Assembly: GCF_000168975.1 (NCBI RefSeq)
Contig: NZ_AAUW01000012.1
Coordinates: 147,393 to 211,392 of the forward strand
Origin: Roseibium aggregatum IAM 12614
Lineage (GTDB): Bacteria > Pseudomonadota > Alphaproteobacteria > Rhizobiales > Stappiaceae
Length of the DNA stretch: 64,000 bases
Reading direction: 5' to 3'
Part shown: positions 1 through 7,335 of the stretch, piece after piece
Layout: each line of letters starts with the position of its first letter
How positions within the stretch are numbered: the first letter of the stretch is position 1
Notes under the pieces: model-generated
Database searches by the model: none
Seen by the model: only the letters and a program-made list of their open reading frames with translations
Told to the model about the DNA's origin: nothing
Made by a program: the position numbers and the translations under genes

Positions 1-650
1 TCATCCTGGCCGGCACATCGCTGGTCCTGTGCTCGATTTTCGGCCTTCTCGCCGGCATCGTTTCCGCTGTCCGCCAATACGGCTGGGCGGACAAGATCAT
101 CACGCTGCTGGTGCTTATCGGTATTTCCACGCCGTCCTTCTGGCTCGGCCTGCTGCTGATCCTGGTCTTTGCCGTCAACCTGCGCCTGTTCCCGGCGTCC
201 GGCATGTATGCGATCTATGGCGGCGGTGACCTGGCGGACCTGATCCATCACCTCACCCTGCCCGCGCTGACACTTTCGGTCGTCGCAACCGGCGTCATCG
301 CCCGTCTGACACGAACCGCCATGCTGGAGGTCTTGCGGCAGGACTATATCCGCACGGCCCGCGCCAAAGGTCTGTCGGAACGCAAGGTCATCTACAAGCA
401 CGCCTTCAAGTCCGCACTGGTTGGCGTGGTGCCGGTCATCGGCATCCAGGCAGGCTTTGTCATCGGTGGTGCGGTCTATATCGAAACCGTGTTCCAGTGG
501 CCCGGCATCGGCTCCATGCTGGTGACCGCGATTTCCACCCGCGACCTGCTGCTGGTCCAGGGGGGCGTTCTGGTGGTGGCGGCAGCCTATGTGCTTTTCA
601 ATCTGCTCGCGGACGTGGTGCAGACCATTCTAGATCCGAGGTTGCGCTGA
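1..650 (+). CDS. ABC transporter permease, DppB/GsiC type (5' partial)
   Basis: The reading frame is open from the left edge (frame starting at base 3) to TGA at 648-650, so about 215 C-terminal residues are present and the start lies outside. The protein is an inner-membrane permease of the binding-protein-dependent family: hydrophobic spans alternate with a cytoplasmic coupling loop (ARAKGLSERKVIYKHAFKSA), and the C terminus ends ADVVQTILDPRLR as is usual for DppB-type subunits. Its stop overlaps the next ATG by one base (TGATG), so the two genes are translationally coupled. The missing upstream part should hold the N terminus and probably the binding protein. The substrate cannot be read from the permease. 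Confidence 0.93.
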   Translation, partial: ILAGTSLVLCSIFGLLAGIVSAVRQYGWADKIITLLVLIGISTPSFWLGLLLILVFAVNLRLFPASGMYAIYGGGDLADLIHHLTLPALTLSVVATGVIARLTRTAMLEVLRQDYIRTARAKGLSERKVIYKHAFKSALVGVVPVIGIQAGFVIGGAVYIETVFQWPGIGSMLVTAISTRDLLLVQGGVLVVAAAYVLFNLLADVVQTILDPRLR

Positions 651-2587
651 TGACTGACACGACCATGAGCGCCCCGTCCAGACCGGCGTCCAAGTCCTCG
701 CGTCCAGGGACACTTGCGCTCCTCCTCAACAATACGCTGGCAACCAGCGGCCTTGTCGTTCTGGTGCTGATCTGCCTCATCGCGCTGGCAGCACCAATCC
801 TGCCGCTGGAGGATCCGGACGTCACAGCCCCGGCAAACCGCCTGCTGCCGGTCTTTGCCGAAGGGCATCTGCTTGGCACTGATCATCTGGGCCGAGATAT
901 CCTGTCGCGGCTGATCTGGGGCACGCGGGTGTCACTCGCCGTCGGTCTTTCCGCGACGATCATCGCCGCCTTCTTCGGGTCTCTTCTGGGGCTGGTTGCC
1001 GGTTACGCGGGCGGGCGAACGGATACGCTGATCATGCGCGGCATCGATATGGTGATGGCGTTTCCCTATATCCTGCTGGCACTGGCCATCGTCGCCGTAC
1101 TTGGCCCGGGCCTGCTCAACGCGCTTTACGCCATCGCCCTCGTCAACATCCCGTTCTTTGCCCGCAACATCCGCGGCATCACGCTTGGCCTGTCCCGACG
1201 GGAATTCGTCGACGCGGCAAGGCTCTCCGGTAAATCGCCGGTGCAGATCCTGTTCCTGGAAATTCTGCCCAATGTTCTGCCTGTCATCGTCATCACCATG
1301 TCGACGACCGTCGGCTGGATGATCCTGGAAACTGCAGGCCTCTCCTTCCTCGGCCTTGGCGCGCAGCCACCCCAGGCAGACCTCGGCTCCATGCTGGGCG
1401 AAGGCCGCAAGATCCTGTTCACGGCCCCGCACGTGTCGATCATCCCCGGCCTGATGATCTTCGCGCTGGTCATGAGCATCAACCTCTTTGGCGATGGCGT
1501 GCGCGATATTCTCGACCCGCGCCTGCGCGCCGGATCGCTGACCCGGCCGGTCTCTCGCACGGCCGTTCACAGGAAGGCTGACGACATTCCCTCACCGTCC
1601 GAAAAGGGCGGCGTTCTCGACGTCCGCCAGATGCGCACCGAATTCGAGATCGGCAGTTCCGTCTACAAGGCTGTCGGCGGGGTCGATCTGAACCTGAAAG
1701 AGGGCGAATGCCTGGGTATCGTCGGTGAATCCGGTTCCGGCAAATCAGTCACTGCCATGTCGATCATGGGTCTGGTGCCGACACCTCCCGGCCGGATTGC
1801 CGGTGGTGCGGCCTATCTCGATGGTGAGGATCTCTTTGCCGCGAGCGACCGGCGCATCCGGGATCTGAGAGGCGGATCGGTCGCCTATGTCTTCCAGGAT
1901 CCGCTGTCAACGCTGCATCCGCTTTTCACCGTTGGCGACCAGTTGACGGAAGCCATCACAACGCACCGGCCCCTATCCGGCTCGAAGGCGCGCGAAAAGG
2001 CGATCGAACTGCTGTCGCTTGTCCGCATTCCGAACGCGAAGGAACGACTGTCCGCCTACCCGCATGAACTTTCCGGCGGTATGCGCCAGAGGGTCTGTAT
2101 CGCCATGGCGCTGGCCAATGATGCCAAGGTGCTGATTGCGGACGAACCGACCACCGCGCTCGACGTGACCGTGCAGTCGCAGATCCTCACACTGATGAAC
2201 GGTCTGCGCCGGGAGCGCAACGCCGCGATCTTGTTCATAACGCATGACTTCGGCGTCGTCTCCGCTCTGTGTGACCGGGTTGCGGTCATGTATGCGGGAC
2301 GGATCGTCGAAACGGGAACGACGGAAGAGGTCCTGGCCAATCCGCGCCACCCCTACACCGCCAAGCTGATCGAATGCGTCCCGGTTCTGGGCGAACCCGA
2401 GCGGCGTCTGGATGCAATCGAAGGCCGTCCGCCCGTGGTCAACAATCTGCCGGAAGGCTGCGCCTTTGCGGCCCGGTGCCCGCACGCACAGGCCGCCTGC
2501 CGCGCAGGAGAGATTGAGCTTGAAATGTCGTCGGATACCCGAGGTGTCCGGTGTCTCTTTCCGTTGAACTCCGGAGCGGCTGTATGA
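650..2587 (+). CDS. ABC transporter DppC-type permease fused to DppD-type ATPase
   Basis: A 645-residue fusion of two importer subunits. Residues ~1-290 are a DppC-like permease (N-terminal membrane span, LGTDHLGRDILSRLIWG motif, five further hydrophobic spans, ending GDGVRDILDPRLR). After a short polar linker, residues ~325-645 form an ATPase with Walker A GESGSGKS (~358), Q-loop VFQDP, signature LSGGMRQR (~473), Walker B VLIADEP (~493) and the C-terminal oligopeptide-type cysteine motif (GCAFAARCPHAQAAC). I chose the ATG at 650 because it overlaps the upstream stop and an upstream extension would run inside the previous gene. Its stop overlaps the next start (ATGA at 2584-2587). The fusion ties one permease to one ATPase, while the partner ATPase remains separate. 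Confidence 0.93.
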   Translation: MTDTTMSAPSRPASKSSRPGTLALLLNNTLATSGLVVLVLICLIALAAPILPLEDPDVTAPANRLLPVFAEGHLLGTDHLGRDILSRLIWGTRVSLAVGLSATIIAAFFGSLLGLVAGYAGGRTDTLIMRGIDMVMAFPYILLALAIVAVLGPGLLNALYAIALVNIPFFARNIRGITLGLSRREFVDAARLSGKSPVQILFLEILPNVLPVIVITMSTTVGWMILETAGLSFLGLGAQPPQADLGSMLGEGRKILFTAPHVSIIPGLMIFALVMSINLFGDGVRDILDPRLRAGSLTRPVSRTAVHRKADDIPSPSEKGGVLDVRQMRTEFEIGSSVYKAVGGVDLNLKEGECLGIVGESGSGKSVTAMSIMGLVPTPPGRIAGGAAYLDGEDLFAASDRRIRDLRGGSVAYVFQDPLSTLHPLFTVGDQLTEAITTHRPLSGSKAREKAIELLSLVRIPNAKERLSAYPHELSGGMRQRVCIAMALANDAKVLIADEPTTALDVTVQSQILTLMNGLRRERNAAILFITHDFGVVSALCDRVAVMYAGRIVETGTTEEVLANPRHPYTAKLIECVPVLGEPERRLDAIEGRPPVVNNLPEGCAFAARCPHAQAACRAGEIELEMSSDTRGVRCLFPLNSGAAV

Positions 2588-3591
2588 ACGAGATCAGTCA
2601 GAAGCCGATGGACCGCGAAGCCCTTTTGACCATTCGGGATGTCGAACGCATTTTCGGCGGTGGCCGGAAGCTCTTTGGTGGGCATCTGCCGGCCGTCCAC
2701 GCGGTCCAGGGGCTCAGCCTCGACGTGAAGAAAGGCGAGACCCTTGGTGTTGTCGGAGAATCCGGCTGCGGCAAGTCCACCCTCGCCCGTCTCGTCGTCG
2801 GTCTCGACCTGCCCACCTCAGGCTCGATCACTTTCAACGGTGAGGATCTGGCCGCGCTTGCGAAAAAGGACCGGAACGCGCTGTCTCGCAAGGTTCAATA
2901 TGTCTTCCAGGACCCGGTTGCCTCGCTCAATCCGCGCAAGACCATACGCACCATCCTGGAAGCGCCGCTCAAGCACCTGACCGACCTGAATGCGGACCGC
3001 CGCGAGGCGCGTCTTGCCGAACTTCTGCAGGCGGTCAATCTGGCGCCGGAGTTCCTGGAGCGCTATCCGCATGAATTTTCCGGCGGTCAGGCGCAGCGGA
3101 TCGGCATTGCGCGGGCACTTGCGGCAGGTCCGGAGCTGATCGTGCTCGACGAACCGGTGTCCGCGCTCGATGTGTCCGTGCAGGCCCAGGTCTTGAACCT
3201 TCTGGACAAGTTGAAGGACGACTTCGGCCTCACCTACATCTTCATCAGCCACGATCTTTCGGTGGTGGAAAGTGTCAGCGACCGGGTGGCGGTGATGTAC
3301 TTCGGCCGGATGGCCGAGCTTGGCCCCGCCAGGGAGATCTTTCGCCATCCGCTCCATCCCTATACGGATCTGCTGATGCGCTCCGCCCCCGCACCTGGGC
3401 GGCACGACCTGATGTCCGAAGACGCTTCGGCCGAACTGCCGGATCCCTACAATCCGCCCAAAGGCTGCGCCTTTGCCGCTCGCTGTGCCCACCGCACCGA
3501 TATCTGCGTTGCCGGCAAACCGGCACCGGACGAGGCCACCGGCGGCAACGACCACATTGCAGCTTGCTATCACCCCCTCGGGAAGGCATAG
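2584..3591 (+). CDS. ABC transporter ATP-binding protein, OppF/DppF type
   Basis: 335 residues, the second nucleotide-binding subunit of the same importer. Walker A is GESGCGKS, signature FSGGQAQR, Walker B LIVLDEPVSALD, with the oligo/dipeptide C-terminal region (PPKGCAFAARCAHRTDIC). The ATG at 2584 overlaps the fusion gene's stop by four bases, which fits translational coupling, so I prefer it over an in-frame ATG 33 bases upstream. With the preceding permease-ATPase fusion it gives the usual B/C/D/F set. The cargo is unknown. The neighbouring GntR regulator and amidohydrolase suggest a nitrogenous small molecule, which is inference only. Confidence 0.93.
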   Translation: MNEISQKPMDREALLTIRDVERIFGGGRKLFGGHLPAVHAVQGLSLDVKKGETLGVVGESGCGKSTLARLVVGLDLPTSGSITFNGEDLAALAKKDRNALSRKVQYVFQDPVASLNPRKTIRTILEAPLKHLTDLNADRREARLAELLQAVNLAPEFLERYPHEFSGGQAQRIGIARALAAGPELIVLDEPVSALDVSVQAQVLNLLDKLKDDFGLTYIFISHDLSVVESVSDRVAVMYFGRMAELGPAREIFRHPLHPYTDLLMRSAPAPGRHDLMSEDASAELPDPYNPPKGCAFAARCAHRTDICVAGKPAPDEATGGNDHIAACYHPLGKA

Positions 3592-3628
3592 GCATCCCGA
3601 AAAACAAGGCATTGCAGATTAACCGGCT

Positions 3629-4423
3629 ATGAGAATTCCCGAAGGAGCGACAGATCCCAAGACACGGAAACGCCTGCGGCGGCCGGACATGGTTGCCCAG
3701 CAGATCCGTGAACAGATCGTCGAGGCAGGACTGCGGCCCGGTGACCGGGTCCCCGCCGACTGGCTCCTGCCCGAGACGGTCAAGGTCTCCCGGGGGTCTC
3801 TGCGCGAAGCCCTGAAGGTGCTGGAATTCCAGGGTCTCATCTCAACCCGCAGCGGTCCGGGCGGTGGTGTCTTCGTCGCCTCCGTTGAACCGGGCGAAGC
3901 CATCCGCATGCTGGACAATCTGTTCCTGTTCGACCAGCCGACAATTGCAGACATCTACGCACTCAGAAAACAGCTCGAGCCGGAGCTTGCCGCCTCGGTC
4001 GCCGGAACGCTGACCGACGACGCCTTCAAGGCCCTGCAGGGCTGCATCCGGCTTTACGAGGACGAGCCCAAGACAGCTGAGGAAGAATACGCCCAGCGAC
4101 TTGCGGAACTTGATTTTCATGAAGAGCTGGCACGCCATTGCAGCAACCCGATCCTGGCCTTCACCTGTTCGTTCCTGCTCAGCCTCCTGCGCGACATGAC
4201 GGTCTGCCGGTCCATCTACAAGGAACCGAACCCCGCCCTTCGTGAAACCGGACTGCACTATCAGGTCAAGTTGCTGCGGGCGATCAAATCAGGCGACGCC
4301 GAGCTGTGCCGGATGATCATGCGCGGCCACATGATCGAGGCGGAAAAATACATGCAGGAGCGTGCCGAACTGCGCGCGCGTGGCAGCAGCACGGCGAAGG
4401 CCGCCACGACCAGCAGCAGCTAG
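3629..4423 (+). CDS. FadR-subfamily GntR transcriptional regulator
   Basis: 264 residues. The N-terminal ~80 residues form a winged helix-turn-helix (MVAQQIREQIVEAGLRPGDR, then SRGSLREALKVLEFQGLI and a glycine-rich wing GPGGGVFV). The C-terminal ~160 residues are helical and match an FCD effector-binding domain (ALRKQLEPELA and later ELDFHEELARHCSNP). It lies 37 bases after the ABC operon on the same strand and its stop overlaps the stop of the convergent amidohydrolase (4420-4423). FCD regulators usually bind a metabolite acid of the pathway they control, so it probably represses the preceding transporter and perhaps the amidohydrolase. That role is inferred from position. Confidence 0.9.
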   Translation: MRIPEGATDPKTRKRLRRPDMVAQQIREQIVEAGLRPGDRVPADWLLPETVKVSRGSLREALKVLEFQGLISTRSGPGGGVFVASVEPGEAIRMLDNLFLFDQPTIADIYALRKQLEPELAASVAGTLTDDAFKALQGCIRLYEDEPKTAEEEYAQRLAELDFHEELARHCSNPILAFTCSFLLSLLRDMTVCRSIYKEPNPALRETGLHYQVKLLRAIKSGDAELCRMIMRGHMIEAEKYMQERAELRARGSSTAKAATTSSS

Positions 4424-5688
4424 GAAACCCGAACCGCCCCGCGTTGCGAAGGTATGTCCAGCGTTCCAGAAGGTTCGAGCAACCTTGCTGAAGCCTGTTC
4501 GAACGTGAATTTGCCGTTCTTCATGCCCCAGACCGGGCGAATGATCTCCGACACGATCTGGTTGCCGCTCGATGCCGGCAAAGCGACGAACGTGGCGTCT
4601 TGCCCCGCCTCGATACGGTAGGCCTTGTTGATCAGCCGCCGCGGTGCGGCCGTCACCATCTCGAAACAGGCTTCCAGCTCTGACTCGGAGCCGAGCTGGT
4701 GGACGTTGGCATAGAGATTGGCCATGCGCGGCAGTGAGCAGTCGCCATAAGGCGTGAACGGATTGAGCACGTTGTTTGTCGCGACCGTGCAGCAGACGCC
4801 GTGTTCGTGGAAGATATGCGCAGGTGCGACCCCACGCGGCACCAGGTTTTCGCTCCCGCGTCCCATCAGAAACAGATCCGTAGACGGCAGAACGGTGAGT
4901 GCGATGTCAGCGGTCTTCAGAATTTGCACCGCCTCCAGAAGATCCTCTCGGGAAAGGGCCGACAGCTTGGTGACGTGGCCGATCGCAACCCGGCCCTGCC
5001 AGCCGTAGGCCACTGTCTGCCGGGCGATTTCGTCAAGGTGGCGCCAGGAAGGGTCGAGATCGAAATCCAGATGAAAATCGAGATCGACATCGTGCCGCTG
5101 AGCCATGTCAAACAGGCAGGCAATCTGACCCTTCGGATCGCTGTCCGTATAGGGGCACCCACCCAGTAAATCAGCACCCTCAGTAAGCGCCTGCTCCAGC
5201 AACTCGGCAGTGCCCGGATTGTTGAGAAGTCCTTCTTGCGGAAAGACGCATATCTGCAAGTCGAGTGCCCAGGAAAAATCCTGCTTCAACCGCTGAATGG
5301 CGTGAAACCCCGTAAGGCCGATCCCTGGATCTATCTCCACATGTGTGCGGATGGCATTGGTGCCCTGGACGATGGCCTTTTCCAGGACCTTCCGCCCCCG
5401 GTCGTAGACATCCTCTTCCGAAAACCCTTTCTTCGCCTCCGCAACAGAGGAAATCGCCCCTTCCAGCGTGCCGGTCTCGTTCCGGCAGCGGTCGAGAATG
5501 CAGGCCTTGTCGAGGTGAAGATGGCTCTCGACAAATCCGGGCACCAGCAGAACACCTTTGCCATCCACCTCTTCCGGGCTCTCCGGAAGGTCCACTCCGA
5601 TCGCGGAAATCTTTCCACTCTCTACGGCAACATCGACAGCCGTTTTGGCACCGTCGACCAGAACGCTCCGGATCACAAGCCCGCTCAA
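4420..5688 (-). CDS. Amidohydrolase, cytosine-deaminase-like subgroup, atypical active site
   Basis: 422 residues of the metal-dependent amidohydrolase superfamily, most like bacterial cytosine deaminase/AtzC enzymes. The first metal motif is present (GFVESHLHLDKA, H57 and H59), as are H206 and H238 (AIGHVTK). Two positions differ from E. coli cytosine deaminase by my manual alignment: the HCDE segment that carries the proton-shuttling Glu reads HLDF, and the HDDVFDP segment with the metal-binding Asp reads TNNVLNP (N305). It may therefore not be an ordinary deaminase. The gene converges on the GntR regulator with overlapping stops and lies ~100 bases downstream of cysG on the same strand. 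It could belong functionally to the ABC importer or be read through from the nitrate locus. Confidence 0.82.
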   Translation of the reverse strand: MSGLVIRSVLVDGAKTAVDVAVESGKISAIGVDLPESPEEVDGKGVLLVPGFVESHLHLDKACILDRCRNETGTLEGAISSVAEAKKGFSEEDVYDRGRKVLEKAIVQGTNAIRTHVEIDPGIGLTGFHAIQRLKQDFSWALDLQICVFPQEGLLNNPGTAELLEQALTEGADLLGGCPYTDSDPKGQIACLFDMAQRHDVDLDFHLDFDLDPSWRHLDEIARQTVAYGWQGRVAIGHVTKLSALSREDLLEAVQILKTADIALTVLPSTDLFLMGRGSENLVPRGVAPAHIFHEHGVCCTVATNNVLNPFTPYGDCSLPRMANLYANVHQLGSESELEACFEMVTAAPRRLINKAYRIEAGQDATFVALPASSGNQIVSEIIRPVWGMKNGKFTFEQASARLLEPSGTLDIPSQRGAVRVS

Positions 5689-5790
5689 ACCTTCGCCTCC
5701 ATGGGAGTTTCCTGCTCCGTGCCGGCGCCGGGACAGGTCGCCATCACGCGCGGGCTGGAGGCATGCTCCGCTGCCAGCTGCTCGAACAAA

Positions 5791-7335
5791 TCAAATGGCA
5801 GCCGCTTTGCCAAGCGTCCGACTGCCTGGATTTTCACCGCCTGCTGTTTCCAACTCCAGCGGATGGCGCTGACGGAATTCAGACATTACCCTCTGCCCGG
5901 TCTGACGGTTCGCTGCCTGGAAAACCTGCCCAACGCCAATCAGCATCGGCCCCTCCAGCCCCAGCGACGTGACACCCTGCTCAAGTTCGTGCAGAGCCCC
6001 TGACCAGCGCTGTTCATCGCTGCGGGAAATCCCCGAGACGGCAACGACAGGTGTAGCTGGCGAAAGGCCCTCCTGAACGAGCCGATCCCTGATCCTGCCG
6101 GCCATTCTCGCTCCCATGTAGAAGACAGTGGTGGTTGCCGGATCGGTCAGCCCGTGCCAGTCAACCGTTTGCGGCAACTCGCCGTGGCGAGAATGGCCGG
6201 TGACGAACCGAACCGACTGGGCATGATCGCGATGCGTCAGTGAAATGCCGAGGCGTGCTGCCATGGCGGAGGCCGCCGTAATGCCTGGAACCACGGACGC
6301 CGGAATACCTTCTGCGGCAAGCCTTTCGAGTTCCTCCCCGCCCCGGCCGAAGATCATCGGGTCTCCGCATTTGAGCCGCACCACGTGTTTGCCCTGTTGG
6401 GCGAGCGAAACCATCATGTCGTTGATGTCTTCCTGGCGGCAACTTTCCCGGCCGCCCCGCTTGCCGACCAGCATCCGCTTGGCTTCACGGCGGGCCAGTT
6501 CCAGAACCGCATCATCCACAAGATCGTCAAACAGGATGACATCGGCCGATTGCAGCGCACGCACCGCCTTCAGCGTGAGGTATTCGGCATCGCCCGGCCC
6601 GGCCCCGACAAGGGTGACTTTGCCTGCCGCAGACGACCTTGCATCCTCCAGAAGCGCTTCGGCGAGATCCTCTTCTTCTGGGGCGGACTTTCCGGAGAAG
6701 GCAAGATCGGAGATCCGCTCCCAGAACCGCCGTCGCTGTGCCCCTGCCTCCAGCAGCGACAGTGTCTTCTCGCGCAGCCGGCTTGCCAGTTGTGCCCATC
6801 CTTGCAGGCTTTCCGGCATCAGCGTTTCGATCCGACGGCGGATCGCCTGCCCGAGGATAGGCGCAACTCCATTCGTCGAGATGCCGATGACGACGGGCGA
6901 CCGGTTGACGATGGAGCCGAACTGGAAGTCGCAAAAGGCCGGCTTGTCGATCACGTTTACCGGAAGCCCCATTGCGCGAGCTGCGCAGGCAAAGGCCTGC
7001 GCCTCACCGTCGCTGATCGCATCGGCAACAGCCAGAACAGCACCTTCAAAACTGTCAACCGACCAGCGCCTCTGATGATGGACAATTCTGCCCCGACTGT
7101 TTTCGGAGGCAATCAGCCCGTCGAATGCGGGAGCCAGGTTCTCGGCATAAATGTGAACCTCAGCACCGGCAGCGGCCAGCAACTCCGCTTTCCAGGCAGC
7201 CGCATCGCTACCGCCCGCAAGCAGCACTTTTCGGCCCTCCAGCGGGAAGAACAGTGGCAGGCTTGCCAAAGCTCCAACGCGCGCCGAACGTTTCCGGCTC
7301 TTTACCTCAGCTGGCTTGCGCAATGTCGGCGTCAT
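5791..7335 (-). CDS. cysG: Siroheme synthase CysG (bifunctional)
   Basis: 514 residues. The N-terminal half matches precorrin-2 dehydrogenase/sirohydrochlorin ferrochelatase (PLFFPLEGRKVLLAGGSDAA, a nucleotide-binding start). The C-terminal half is uroporphyrinogen-III C-methyltransferase (VTLVGAGPGDAEYLTLKAV, VVRLKCGDPMIFGRGGEE, VPGITAASA). It makes siroheme, the cofactor of the nitrite reductase NirB encoded upstream in the same locus, which explains its position at the end of the operon. I chose the ATG at 7335 (MTPTLRK). It still overlaps nasA by 29 bases, and an ATG at 7359 would overlap more. Overlapping genes favour co-transcription with nasA. Confidence 0.95.
   Translation of the reverse strand: MTPTLRKPAEVKSRKRSARVGALASLPLFFPLEGRKVLLAGGSDAAAWKAELLAAAGAEVHIYAENLAPAFDGLIASENSRGRIVHHQRRWSVDSFEGAVLAVADAISDGEAQAFACAARAMGLPVNVIDKPAFCDFQFGSIVNRSPVVIGISTNGVAPILGQAIRRRIETLMPESLQGWAQLASRLREKTLSLLEAGAQRRRFWERISDLAFSGKSAPEEEDLAEALLEDARSSAAGKVTLVGAGPGDAEYLTLKAVRALQSADVILFDDLVDDAVLELARREAKRMLVGKRGGRESCRQEDINDMMVSLAQQGKHVVRLKCGDPMIFGRGGEELERLAAEGIPASVVPGITAASAMAARLGISLTHRDHAQSVRFVTGHSRHGELPQTVDWHGLTDPATTTVFYMGARMAGRIRDRLVQEGLSPATPVVAVSGISRSDEQRWSGALHELEQGVTSLGLEGPMLIGVGQVFQAANRQTGQRVMSEFRQRHPLELETAGGENPGSRTLGKAAAI

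Noticed and set aside
4128..4141. Sigma-54-like sequence TGGCACGCCATTGC
   Set aside because: The spacing between GG and GC is one base short and it lies inside the GntR coding sequence.
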